Shown: positions 56,927 through 64,000 of the stretch, one piece after another
Layout of the letters: every line of letters starts with the position of its first letter
Numbering within the stretch: the stretch's first letter is position 1
Assembly (NCBI GenBank): GCA_048772705.1
Contig: JBLWGC010000217.1
Location: 26,455 to 90,454, forward strand
Direction: 5' to 3'
Origin: Leidyana gryllorum EB-2025a
Taxonomy: Eukaryota > Apicomplexa
Length of the DNA stretch: 64,000 nt
Notes under the pieces: model-generated
Told to the model about the DNA's origin: nothing
The model's input: the letters and a program-made list of their open reading frames with translations, nothing else
The model's database searches: none
Position numbers and translations under genes: made by a program

Positions 56927-56999
56927 CACCGCCCGCGGGGCTCGAACCCGCGACTGCAAAATTAAAAGTCTTGCGCTCTACCGACTGAGCTAGGGCGGC
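56927..56999 (-). tRNA. tRNA-Lys (TTT)
   Basis: Loop CTTTTAA; stem partner TTTTG leaves one G-T pair. Confidence 0.92.
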
Positions 57000-57127
57000 A
57001 AGGAAGCTCTAAACTTAGTTACACCCTATTTGCCGGTGGGTGGATCCGTGGAAGTATTGAGTGGTGGAACAATGTGCTTCAGTAACTTCCGTCAATAGGG
57101 ACTCATTCGTGATGTCCAGTTAACATT

Positions 57128-57198
57128 GCCTTCTTAGCTTGGGGCAGAGCACTCGCTTAGTAAGTGAAAGGTCGCCGGTTCGATTCGGGCAGAAGGCT
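57128..57198 (+). tRNA. tRNA-Thr (AGT), mildly decayed
   Basis: Loop TTAGTAA; one D-loop base missing, T-stem CGGGC. Confidence 0.8.
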
Positions 57199-57246
57199 TG
57201 GCTGACGAGCCAATCTGTCCTGCAACTGTTCCCTTCTGCGCACACT

Positions 57247-57318
57247 TAGCAGTGCGTCGTTTCGATCGACGGACCTTTGCGTTATGAGCCTAACACTCTT
57301 CCACTGAGCTACACTGCT
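57247..57318 (-). tRNA. tRNA-Met (CAT), initiator
   Basis: Loop CTCATAA; stem TTAGG/CGCAA breaks the initiator G-C pairs, so start function is doubtful. Confidence 0.82.
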
Positions 57319-57447
57319 CAGTCTGCACCATGGAAGAGGTAGCCGGAATGTGATCCTCGAGATGTTAGTTGCCCTGACTGCCCTACCGAAGCGGGCTAAC
57401 GAGGTGGCTGTGTTGGTTCTGAGGGCAACATGTCCGGTCAGACAATA

Positions 57448-57517
57448 GGGCTGTTCTGGAATCGAACCCAGGACTCCTTCCACTCTGAGGAAGGATTATA
57501 CCAGCAGAGCAACAGCC
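57448..57517 (-). pseudogene. Pro-type tRNA with AGA loop, decayed
   Basis: Mirror of 49511; loop TCAGAGT. Confidence 0.72.
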
Positions 57518-57604
57518 GAATACTTGGGTGCATGCAACCGGATATACAAATGCAGATTCGAATCTACTGTGGCCTTTTCCAGCTTTTTTTGGGATGATCG
57601 CCGT

Positions 57605-57688
57605 TGCACAGACTGGGATTCGAACCCATGCAGACTTGCGCCTACCAGAACTTGAGTCTGGCCCCTTAGACCACTCGGGCATCTGTGC
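57605..57688 (-). tRNA. tRNA-Leu (CAA)
   Basis: Loop CTCAAGT; one acceptor change (AGTCTGTG). Confidence 0.92.
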
Positions 57689-57748
57689 ATTACTTTCCTT
57701 CTGAGTTCCAAAGTGTTAATGGCTTCCGTTGCGACCTCCGATGTCGTT

Positions 57749-57753
57749 CTAAC
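57749..57753. repeat. Left target-site duplication
   Basis: CTAAC, matched by 58,356-58,360; the direct repeat can be read as up to 7 bp. Confidence 0.6.
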
Positions 57754-58355
57754 TGTTGTAGTTCGTGTTTGCCTGATGGTCAACTTCCTATCGGGTGGCC
57801 AAATTCGACTTGGTGAAATTTCCAATCGAATTAACATCCATCTGGATACTTCCCTACATATTTGGCACTTATATAGGGGCATGTATAAGATGGTGAAAAG
57901 GCATTATTAACGAACGTAAAGCAACTACTACTAAAGCGTAAAGGCTAATGCACCCTAGTGGTCTGAACTCTCTGCGACAGTGTAATTGTGCAGACACTCG
58001 CATGAATGATCAGAGTGTGGTGTCGGGGAGAACTACCGTGTGTGTCCAGCGCGAGGCTCCGCAAGAGTGCGAGCGACTGGCACATGGGTGGAGTGAGAGA
58101 GACACCAGAGTGAGAGACACACGCAAGCAAAGTTGGCTAAGTCAGAGTTGGACTAGGCAAGAGGCGGCCTAAGATAACTTTTGCACTTGGTAGAACAAGC
58201 CGTAGTTCTTGTTTTGCGCCGTCGTGTGCGACATATTCGTGGTAGACTTGTCGGCAAAAATACTAACTTGGTTCTAAGTCTGACTTGTGGTCGAAAGTAT
58301 GCAGAGATGAGAACTGGGCCTTGTTCCCCTTGAGTAGCGACTTGGGGTTACAACA
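57754..58355. mobile_element. Putative non-autonomous DNA transposon (MITE-like)
   Basis: About 602 bp splitting a sequence that is continuous at 34.43 kb. Ends TGTTGTAG... and ...TTACAACA form an imperfect terminal inverted repeat of about 7-8 bp, flanked by the direct repeat CTAAC (up to CTAACTG). No tRNA and no convincing coding region inside; composition is visibly richer in A+T than the array. Family not recognised. Confidence 0.68.
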
Positions 58356-58360
58356 CTAAC
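58356..58360. repeat. Right target-site duplication
   Basis: CTAAC, followed by TGCGGTGTGCC shared with the empty site. Confidence 0.6.
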
Positions 58361-58392
58361 TGCGGTGTGCCACCCCGAAGTACTATCACGGC

Positions 58393-58470
58393 CCGGGGTG
58401 CTTAGATGGTAACCTATCTGACTGTAGTGGTGGCATCAGATATTCCACGAGTAAATTCCGTCCCACCCGA
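58393..58470 (+). pseudogene. tRNA-Tyr pseudogene (GTA)
   Basis: Same eroded form as 34468. Confidence 0.7.
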
Positions 58471-58571
58471 AGTTGAGGAGTGGACTTCTTGCAACGCAGT
58501 TCGTCTGACGCTCCTGTTCCATCCCATCCTGATCGATGCTTCGCTACCTCTACAGCCTCGCTCAAAGATTT

Positions 58572-58643
58572 GTCCGAGTCGTCTAGTGGTTAGGACAGCA
58601 CGTTGTGGCCGTGCAAACCCAGGCTCGATTCCTGGCTCGGACA
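58572..58643 (+). tRNA. tRNA-His (GTG)
   Basis: Loop TTGTGGC, CTCGATT T-loop; acceptor fully paired. Confidence 0.94.
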
Positions 58644-58722
58644 AGCAGTCCAGCGTGCATTGCTCTTCGCCCTGAAATGTTGAAAATATCGTTGCAGCCA
58701 TGGTCAAGTCTGTACGATCGGC

Positions 58723-58793
58723 TGCACCTGCCGGGACTCGAACCCGGGCTGCGAGCATGGGAAGCTCGCATCCTACCCTTGGACCACAAATTC
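58723..58793 (-). tRNA. tRNA-Gly (CCC)
   Basis: Loop TTCCCAT; acceptor GAATTTG mismatched at two pairs. Confidence 0.85.
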
Positions 58794-58859
58794 ACTTGAG
58801 AAAGAGCTTCAGCACCATGAGACTCGGCCGCAGTCTGCGTTGAGCTAGTGGGTGCCTCA

Positions 58860-58931
58860 GGTACTGGCAGCTTCCAGTCCTTCGACTTTGTGGCTAAGAG
58901 ACTTACCCTGTGCTGGCTGAGCTACGAGGCT
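58860..58931 (-). pseudogene. tRNA-Asn pseudogene, recurrent family
   Basis: Decayed form with CCAGCACAGGGTAAG in the D/anticodon region. Confidence 0.58.
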
Positions 58932-58992
58932 CAGCTACGATGATTGGAGCTTGAGAGACTTAAGCTTTGCAGGTGCCGAGTCGATGCAGTCA

Positions 58993-59063
58993 AGCCTTCT
59001 GCCGGAATCGAACCGGCGACCTTTCGCTTACTAAGCGGATCCTCTGCCACAAGCTAAGAAGGC
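58993..59063 (-). tRNA. tRNA-Thr (AGT), mildly decayed
   Basis: Loop TTAGTAA; one D-loop base missing, stem start ATCCGC. Confidence 0.78.
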
Positions 59064-59151
59064 AATGCAAGCCGAAGATCACGAATCAGACACTATTGCC
59101 GGAGATTGCTGGGCACTTTGCCCAAGTATTCCACTGACTTCAGCCACTGAC

Positions 59152-59221
59152 TTCCACTGCCGGACTTGAGCGCGGAGCTTGCGGGTGAGGCCGCATATCC
59201 TAGCCACTCAGACTACAGTGG
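59152..59221 (-). pseudogene. tRNA-Glu pseudogene
   Basis: Six-base anticodon loop CCTCAC as at 48442; further T-arm loss. Confidence 0.72.
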
Positions 59222-59286
59222 GCAACATTCCACAGCGAAGGCAGCTAGTCAGCCAAATCATCGAAGTAAAGTGCTGAGCATTCGGC

Positions 59287-59359
59287 TACCTACGGCGAGA
59301 CTCGAACTCGCAACCTTTGGATTAGAAGTCCAACGCGCTATCCATTGCGCCACGTAGGC
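59287..59359 (-). tRNA. tRNA-Arg (TCT)
   Basis: Reads AGA/AGG. Acceptor GCCTACG/CGTAGGT, stem TTGGA/TCCAA with loop CTTCTAA, T-arm GCGAG TTCGAGT CTCGC. The reference from which the TCA (3096) and TTT (47024) copies depart; the only normal Arg-TCT seen. Confidence 0.93.
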
Positions 59360-59448
59360 CGCGGCTTTTCGACTAGATTGAAATAACAACATTCAGGTTT
59401 TTGGACCACGCGCCAGCCGTTTCTCTGCAGCCAAAGTTGCATGGAGTT

Positions 59449-59517
59449 TGGACGACCTGGGTATCGATCCCAGTACCTCTCGCATGCAAAGCGAGGCACC
59501 ATCTGAGCTGGCCGCCC
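59449..59517 (-). pseudogene. tRNA-Ala pseudogene (TGC)
   Basis: Loop TTTGCAT; four bases of the D-stem/anticodon junction deleted. Confidence 0.75.
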
Positions 59518-59577
59518 ATCCGTACAACATGGAAGACCTATTGGATGCAGTGGCTGACCGAGTGCCGATACAACGGC

Positions 59578-59657
59578 TGACAAGAGTGGGATTCGAACCC
59601 ACGCCCTTTCGGACTGCGGCCTGAACACAGCGTTTGAGACCACTAGGCCACCTTTCC
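59578..59657 (-). tRNA. tRNA-Leu (CAG)
   Basis: Loop TTCAGGC; D-arm GTCTCAAACG and acceptor GGAAAGG changed. Confidence 0.77.
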
Positions 59658-59752
59658 GGAATGTTGTTGGCTCGCCCTTCCACGCGTTTCCTGTACTTGG
59701 AATCTCAAAATGGAAGGTCTTCCGGGGTTGGAGGCCGGGGTATTAACGAGCG

Positions 59753-59824
59753 TCCGAGATAGTATAGTGGTGAGTATTTCCGCCTGTCACGCGGAAGACC
59801 CGGGTTCGATTCCCGGTCTCGGAG
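59753..59824 (+). tRNA. tRNA-Asp (GTC)
   Basis: Loop CTGTCAC; GGTGAGTA in the D-loop. Confidence 0.94.
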
Positions 59825-59878
59825 CACACTTAGTTGGTTTCGCATTCTCCCCTTTGGTTCCCGCTGAAAGTTGCGAGC

Positions 59879-59950
59879 TACAGCCACTTGGGATCGAACT
59901 CGGAACCTTCTGCGTGTAAAGCAGACGTCGTAACCACTAGACCATGACTG
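59879..59950 (-). tRNA. tRNA-Val (TAC)
   Basis: Loop TTTACAC; acceptor CAGTCAT/AGTGGCTG and T-stem CCAAG changed. Confidence 0.83.
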
Positions 59951-60011
59951 CACGAAAGCTTTGCGGGAACCAAGAGAAGTTGCGAAGTTTCAAGAAGTAG
60001 AACTAGTTGCG

Positions 60012-60077
60012 AGGTCGCGCCGGGAATCGAACCCAGCTCGGGAGATCCAAAGCTTCCAGTGCTAACCATTCACGACC
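60012..60077 (-). pseudogene. tRNA-Gln pseudogene (TTG)
   Basis: Loop CTTTGGA on a largely paired stem GGAAG/TCTCC, the best Gln-TTG anticodon arm seen, but the D-loop has lost about six bases. Confidence 0.68.
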
Positions 60078-60137
60078 AAGAATTAAAAGAGTGTATGAAG
60101 TCATTGGGATTGGAAATGAATGCGTTCAGAGCTGGTA

Positions 60138-60192
60138 CCCACCCGATCGTTGGCGTGGCAGGCGGAAATATAACTTTGATACCATGTCGGAG
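60138..60192 (-). pseudogene. tRNA-Asp pseudogene
   Basis: Loop CTGCCAC; D-arm with TGGTATCAAAGTT. Confidence 0.55.
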
Positions 60193-60279
60193 GCACGTCC
60201 CAACCTCAGAGCCCAGCTTTTCCATTCTCTAGCTTCAACAGACAGGGAACGCTTGGAGTAGCGGGACAGGAACCGAGCT

Positions 60280-60359
60280 GATAAGATGGCTGAGGGGTCC
60301 AAGGCGCTGTATGCAAGTCGCAGTTCGAAAGGGCGTGGGTCCAAATCCCACTCTTGTCA
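60280..60359 (+). pseudogene. tRNA-Leu pseudogene
   Basis: Loop TGCAAGT has G33; acceptor GATAAGA, T-loop TCCAAAT. Confidence 0.68.
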
Positions 60360-60396
60360 GGTTGAGCCTGACACGGGAAAAACAAAAGAGTCTGAT

Positions 60397-60466
60397 TGAG
60401 CCCATAGTGATTCGAAAACCCAACCTTCTGATCTGGAGTCAGACGCGGTACGTTGGCCATAGACCC
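60397..60466 (-). pseudogene. tRNA-Trp pseudogene (CCA)
   Basis: Loop CTCCAGA; shortened D-arm, mirror of 32038. Confidence 0.74.
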
Positions 60467-60521
60467 AAAACCATCCCCCGCTCCAGACTCATTACTTGGT
60501 GGTCAGGAATGGAGGTGTTAC

Positions 60522-60592
60522 GCATCTGTGGTCTAGTGGTAGAATGTCTCGTTGCCATCGAGACGACCCGGGTTCGATTCCCGGCAGATGCA
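60522..60592 (+). tRNA. tRNA-Gly (GCC)
   Basis: Consensus, loop TTGCCAT; T6 run ten bases downstream. Confidence 0.95.
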
Positions 60593-60661
60593 GAGGACAC
60601 ATTGTTGTTTTTTCCAGAAATTCATGTGTCAGTTGGTGTTTACCTCTCCAACCACATCGCA

Positions 60662-60743
60662 CGACAACTGCTGGATTTGAACCAGCGCCGGACAGGCCCA
60701 GTAGATTTCTAGTCTACCCCCTTAACCACTCGGGCAAGTTGCC
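60662..60743 (-). tRNA. tRNA-Ser (AGA)
   Basis: Loop CTAGAAA; variable arm changed (TGTCCGG). Confidence 0.9.
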
Positions 60744-60802
60744 GCTGTCGAACTTGGCATTCTGCAGCCAGTGGCTTCGCATACGGTTCAGCACTGCTCG
60801 CG

Positions 60803-60864
60803 CCGGCACGAACCCGCCGTTCTCGCATCGAACGTCTTGCGCGCCACCGACGGAGTTGGGGCGG
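60803..60864 (-). pseudogene. tRNA-Lys pseudogene, recurrent family
   Basis: Single-copy counterpart of the tandem pair at 48127. Confidence 0.63.
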
Positions 60865-61032
60865 CAAGGAAGCTCGCCCTGTACCTGGGGAAGGCCCAAG
60901 ATCCCACGATCAATACAAATGGAATTGGTTACTAAGTCCGAATCTGTATCAGAGATCCACTCACTTGACCACGCCGACATTCCTTTTCCAAGACGGTACG
61001 GCTCTCGGCCGAAGCCCCAACTCAACCACTCG

Positions 61033-61105
61033 TCCACTGTAGTCTAAGTGGCTAGGATATGCGGCTTTCACCCGCACGATCCGGGTTCAAGTCCCGGTCT
61101 CGGAG
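61033..61105 (+). pseudogene. Glu/Asp chimeric tRNA (TTC)
   Basis: Perfect Glu-TTC up to GTCCCGG in the T-stem, then the Asp 3' acceptor TCTCGGAG and Asp downstream spacer. TCCACTG cannot pair with TCTCGGA. Marks the exact left edge of the duplicated 61.1-64 kb segment. Confidence 0.9.
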
Positions 61106-61160
61106 CACAGTTGATCTCGCTTAAGATTGTCTTTTTTGGTGCCCGCTGAAAGTTGCGAGC

Positions 61161-61232
61161 TACAGCCACCGAGGATCGAGCTCGGGACCTTCTGCGTGTT
61201 AAGCAGACGTCGTATCCACTAGACCATGGCTG
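61161..61232 (-). tRNA. tRNA-Val (AAC)
   Basis: Loop TTAACAC; T-loop TTCGAGC... one change (GAGCTCG). Confidence 0.92.
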
Positions 61233-61297
61233 CATGGATGGTCCCCGCAGCCCAAGAGACGTGGCGAAGCTTCAGGGAGTAGTGAGGACCAGTTCAA

Positions 61298-61367
61298 GGG
61301 TCGCGCCGGGATCGAACCCAGGTCGGAGAATCCAAAGTGTCGAGTGCTAACCACCAAGGACGCAACC
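61298..61367 (-). pseudogene. tRNA-Gln pseudogene (TTG-like)
   Basis: As at 15791; stem partly improved (TTCTCC). Confidence 0.68.
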
Positions 61368-61524
61368 GGTTCAGCCCATCCCAGAAGAGTCGGACTAGCG
61401 CTTCCTCAACTGGACACATGCAACACGGGTCTTGTATACAGACCCCAGCGTAAAGAGTTGGATTCGAGTCGGGCAAAAACCTCAGTTCAATCATTCAACC
61501 AGTTGCGCTCTCCCCGAATGCTAC

Positions 61525-61606
61525 CGACAAGGGTGAGATTCGAACTCACGCGGGTGGAACCCAACGGCTTAGCAGGCCGCCGCCTTAACCACTCGGCCAC
61601 CTTGCC
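61525..61606 (-). tRNA. tRNA-Ser (GCT)
   Basis: Consensus, loop CTGCTAA. Confidence 0.95.
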
Positions 61607-61715
61607 GACGACATCTCTTACTCGCTGGCACTTTTTCACAACGGTTTGGGGTCCTAGTCAAGCTTGCCGAACCGTATGTGACATCACTGGCCGCAAAATG
61701 CCAAGTTCGACAGGT

Positions 61716-61797
61716 GGCAACTTGCCCGAGTGGTTAAGAGGGTAGACTCGAAATCTACTGGGCCTGGCCCGCGCTGGTTCAAATCCAGCAGTTGTCG
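61716..61797 (+). tRNA. tRNA-Ser (CGA)
   Basis: Loop CTCGAAA; D-arm TTAAGAGG. Confidence 0.94.
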
Positions 61798-61861
61798 TGC
61801 GATGTGGTGGAAATGATGCAATTCCCAGCATCAAAAACTCATATGGGTCGAGACAGGGAAT

Positions 61862-61933
61862 GCCTCCTTAACTTAGGGGCAGAGCATTCGCTTTGTAAGC
61901 GAAAGGTCGCTGGTTCGATTCCGGCAGGAGGCT
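61862..61933 (+). tRNA. tRNA-Thr (TGT)
   Basis: Loop TTTGTAA; A-box TAACTTAGGGG. Confidence 0.93.
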
Positions 61934-61956
61934 TCAGTCATTAGCCTAAACATGGT

Positions 61957-62013
61957 TGCGATCATCCGCCCGCATTTTCGGACGGCGGCTTGCACACAGC
62001 ACTCCATCTTGCC
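61957..62013 (-). pseudogene. tRNA-Leu pseudogene, recurrent family
   Basis: As at 40163. Confidence 0.62.
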
Positions 62014-62091
62014 GAAGTGTTACCCGTCTCCTGTCCGTGAAATCTCAAAATGCGAGGAGTTCTGGGGTTGGAGGCGGCGTGTTTACTAGCG

Positions 62092-62163
62092 TCCGAGATA
62101 GTATAGTGGTCAGTATTTCCGCCTGTCACGCGGAAGACCCGGGTTCGATTCCCGGTCTCGGAG
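62092..62163 (+). tRNA. tRNA-Asp (GTC)
   Basis: Same as 16589, including GGTCAGTA. Confidence 0.95.
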
Positions 62164-62204
62164 CAGTTCCAGCCCTCACAACTGGTGCAACTCAGATTTT
62201 GTCT

Positions 62205-62278
62205 CAGCTGGTCTGGACCTTCATTCGGGATTGTACGAGTGGGAGCCGCGTATAGTAGCCGACCTTGGAGAGACGTGG
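62205..62278 (-). pseudogene. tRNA-Glu pseudogene, recurrent family
   Basis: As at 16707. Confidence 0.6.
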
Positions 62279-62283
62279 CATTG

Positions 62284-62337
62284 AACCCAGGACTTCTTCC
62301 AGCCGAAGAAAGAATCATATAACTAGACCAAACAGCC
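62284..62337 (-). pseudogene. tRNA-Pro pseudogene, 3'-truncated
   Basis: As at 16780. Confidence 0.65.
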
Positions 62338-62353
62338 CCCTATGGGTGCCTCA

Positions 62354-62421
62354 GGTACTGGCAGGTTCCAAACCTGCGACTTCGTGGCTGAGAGACTTAC
62401 CTCTGATGGCTGAGCTACGAT
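62354..62421 (-). pseudogene. tRNA-Asn pseudogene, recurrent family
   Basis: As at 16850. Confidence 0.6.
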
Positions 62422-62467
62422 TATTGGAGTTTGCGAGCAGCTTGCCGGTGCCCAGTCGATGCAGTCG

Positions 62468-62547
62468 AGCCTTCAGCCGGATTCGAACCCACGCCCTTTC
62501 GGACTGCGGCTTGAACACAGCGCCTTAGACCACTCGGCCATCTTGCC
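62468..62547 (-). pseudogene. Leu/Thr chimeric tRNA (CAA)
   Basis: Duplicate of 16964 with the same seam. Confidence 0.8.
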
Positions 62548-62642
62548 GGAGCGTTCTTGGCTCGCCACTTTACACGTTTTCTGTCCGTGAAGTCTCGAGG
62601 AGGGAGAACTTTTGGGGTTGAAGGCCGGTGTGTTTGTGAGCC

Positions 62643-62714
62643 ACCGAGATAGTATGGTGGTTAGTATTTCCGCCTCTCACGCGGAAGACCCGGGTTCGAT
62701 TCCCGGTCTCGGAG
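62643..62714 (+). tRNA. Asp-type tRNA with CTC anticodon
   Basis: Loop CTCTCAC, duplicate of 17139. Confidence 0.88.
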
Positions 62715-62766
62715 ATAGATCGTCTTCCGCTCAAGATTCCGTGATGCTTGCCTGAACGATGTGTGT

Positions 62767-62835
62767 TACAGCCACCGAGGATTGAACTCCGGACCTTCTG
62801 CGTTTTAAGCAGACGTCGTGACCACTAGATGGCTG
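62767..62835 (-). pseudogene. tRNA-Val pseudogene
   Basis: Loop TTAAAAC and three-base gap, as at 17263. Confidence 0.75.
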
Positions 62836-62976
62836 CACGGAGCTTCCGGACTGCCGAAGGGGCGTGTGTCTCCGGAAACGCGTATCCGATGAGCCTGGTT
62901 CATATGTACCGGCCTAAGTTGGACAGCCTGGAGTAGTTAAGACCCTTCGTTCTGTATTCAGGAATGGAGGTGTCAC

Positions 62977-63046
62977 GCATTTGTGGTTTAGTGGTAGACT
63001 GTGTCGTTGCCGCCTAGACGACCCAGGTTCGATTCCCACAGATGTA
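62977..63046 (+). tRNA. tRNA-Gly (GCC), decayed
   Basis: Duplicate of 17473. Confidence 0.65.
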
Positions 63047-63128
63047 CAGAAGATGGCAGAGGGTTGATTCAGGCACCATTCTGGGGTTTCAGACTTGAGT
63101 TGTTGTCTGCCCCTCCAATCACATCATA

Positions 63129-63210
63129 CGACAGCTGCTGGATTCGAACCAGCGCGGGCCAGACCCAGAAGATTTCAAGTCTACCCCCTTAACCACTCGG
63201 GCACGTTGCC
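63129..63210 (-). tRNA. tRNA-Ser (TGA)
   Basis: Duplicate of 17625, loop CTTGAAA. Confidence 0.85.
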
Positions 63211-63290
63211 AACGGTCGAATTCGGCATGCCGCGAGGAGTGACCAAATGCCCCCATGTTCAGCCTGTCCTGCGGCATTGATAGGTGTCTA

Positions 63291-63342
63291 AACTGACCTC
63301 TCGCCTGCCAAGTCACCGCTCTACCACTTGAGATAGCCGCCC
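63291..63342 (-). pseudogene. Ala-like tRNA pseudogene
   Basis: Duplicate of 17787. Confidence 0.6.
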
Positions 63343-63428
63343 ACCCGCCAAACCTGGGTGAACTTCCAATCTGAGACCGACTCACAGTTCTCTGGCGCCT
63401 CATTCGTCAGTGCAACTGTTGTGACTCG

Positions 63429-63501
63429 TCCACTGTAGTCTAAGTGGCTAGGATATGCGGCTCTCACCCGCACGATCCGGGTTCACGTCCTGGCAGTGGA
63501 A
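63429..63501 (+). tRNA. tRNA-Glu (CTC)
   Basis: Duplicate of 17925 with one more T-stem change (GTCCTGG). Confidence 0.83.
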
Positions 63502-63561
63502 ATCCAGCTGAGTGTGCTTGTAGGCAACAGTTCCATTCCTACTCCCAGGGAAACAGATGCA

Positions 63562-63634
63562 CACCGCCCGCGGGGCTCGAACCCGCGACTGCAAGATTAA
63601 GAGTCTTGCGCTCTACCGACTGAGCTAGGGCGGC
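63562..63634 (-). tRNA. tRNA-Lys (CTT)
   Basis: Duplicate of 18058, loop CTCTTAA. Confidence 0.94.
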
Positions 63635-63834
63635 AAGGAAGCTTTAAACTTAGTTACACCCTATTTGCCGTTGGGTGGACAGTGGAAGTCAGTTCATGTC
63701 TCCGTGTGTATATCCCGTCGCATGCACCCAAATATTTGCCGGGATGTTGTTGGCTCGCTGCTCCACGCGTTTTCTATCCCTGGAATCTCAAGATGGAAGG
63801 ACTTTTGGGGTTTCAGGCTGGAGTGTTCGGAGCG

Positions 63835-63906
63835 TCCGAGATAGTATAGTGGTTAGTATTTCCGCCTGTCACGCGGAAGACCCGGGTTCGATTCCCGGTC
63901 TCGGAG
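63835..63906 (+). tRNA. tRNA-Asp (GTC)
   Basis: Duplicate of 18331; T6 tract at 63,933-63,938. Confidence 0.95.
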
Positions 63907-63961
63907 CACAGTTGATCTCGCTTAAGATTGTCTTTTTTGGTGCCCGCTGAAAGTTGCGAGC

Positions 63962-64000
63962 TACAGCCACCGAGGATCGAACTCAGGACCTTCTGCGTGT
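63962..64000 (-). tRNA. tRNA-Val, cut by the window end
   Basis: 3' acceptor and T-arm only; by homology with 18458 the anticodon would be CAC. Confidence 0.8.

Larger units (their letters stand above)
54143..56999 (-). repeat. Long inverted repeat, arm B
   Basis: Mirror image of 13,801-16,660, about 37.5 kb away. The few differences include Thr-TGT/TCT and Asp ATC/GAC. Confidence 0.9.
61098..64000 (+). repeat. Direct segmental duplication, copy 2 (continues past the end)
   Basis: Matches 15,591-18,496; begins within a tRNA T-arm. Confidence 0.9.

Noticed and set aside
57713-58172. Two open frames of about 65-75 codons in the 602-bp insertion
   Set aside because: Short, without recognisable motifs, overlapping the insertion edge; no transposase signature.
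1-64000. Many open reading frames of 60-200 codons on both strands
   Set aside because: They run across tRNA genes in sense and antisense; repeated peptide motifs such as SNGRALALHARGTGIDTQVVQ and VVECLVAIETTRVRFPADA are translated tRNA sequences. No start context, domain or codon pattern supports a protein.
1-64000. CRISPR-like regular repeats
   Set aside because: Repeats are tRNA genes on both strands with variable spacing and no constant direct repeat plus unique spacers.
1-64000. Bacterial, phage or organellar tRNA cluster
   Set aside because: No encoded CCA, a eukaryotic-type initiator T-arm, a Tyr intron next to the anticodon and ~10 copies per isotype all argue against it.

Overview
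The window is a eukaryotic nuclear tRNA mega-array. I find no credible protein-coding gene, rRNA or CRISPR array; the longer open reading frames are tRNA genes and antisense tRNA genes read as protein. By hand I count about 420 tRNA-derived units in 64 kb, one per ~150 bp, on both strands and in no fixed order. Roughly 250 fold into a complete or nearly complete cloverleaf.The rest, about 150, are truncated, decayed or chimeric copies. Evidence for a eukaryotic nuclear origin: no gene encodes its 3' CCA; the initiator tRNA begins A1 and carries a GATCGAAAC T-arm; tRNA-Tyr has a short intron next to the anticodon; every elongator has A-box and B-box promoter sequences. I cannot name the lineage from these tRNAs; I did not recognise them as vertebrate, insect or land-plant copies.

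Isotype coverage is almost a full decoding set: Ala (AGC, CGC, TGC), Arg (ACG, CCG, TCG, CCT, TCT), Asn GTT, Asp GTC, Cys GCA, Gln CTG, Glu (CTC, TTC), Gly (GCC, CCC), His GTG, Ile (AAT, TAT), Leu (AAG, CAG, TAG, CAA, TAA), Lys (CTT, TTT), Met elongator and initiator, Phe GAA, Pro (AGG, CGG, TGG), Ser (AGA, CGA, TGA, GCT), Thr (AGT, CGT, TGT), Trp CCA, Tyr GTA, Val (AAC, CAC, TAC). I saw no Gly-TCC. Gln-TTG is seen only in decayed copies.

Layout: 1-13.5 kb is a mixed array (Leu/Trp/Gly/Ser, Ile, His/Gly-CCC, Phe, Pro/Glu/Thr). 13.8-16.7 kb and 54.1-57.0 kb form a long inverted repeat with the same gene order in mirror image. 15.6-18.5 kb recurs directly at 61.1-64.0 kb and runs off the window end. 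26.0-28.3 kb recurs directly at 36.1-38.7 kb. Shorter versions of the Thr-TGT/Ser-CGA/Ser-GCT/Gln-TTG-like/Val/Asp/Leu/Trp block lie at 9.0-10.6, 39.2-40.2 and 44.1-44.7 kb. Spacers are duplicated together with genes, so the array has grown by segmental duplication, inversion and recombination. Several breakpoints fall exactly in T-arms (B-boxes), giving chimeric tRNAs.

Most unusual: (1) copies whose anticodon has changed on an otherwise recognisable body, including amber-reading CTA on Gln, opal-reading TCA on Arg, TTT on Arg, ACA on Trp (two copies), CTC on Asp (two), GAC on Asp, GTT on Ser, GAG on Phe, ACC on Val and TCT on Thr; (2) a ~602-bp insertion with short terminal inverted repeats at 57,754-58,355, with a matching empty site near 34.43 kb; (3) recurrent decayed families copied as faithfully as the intact genes; (4) an ~80-nt structured spacer element, not clearly a tRNA, found five times beside tRNA-Ala.
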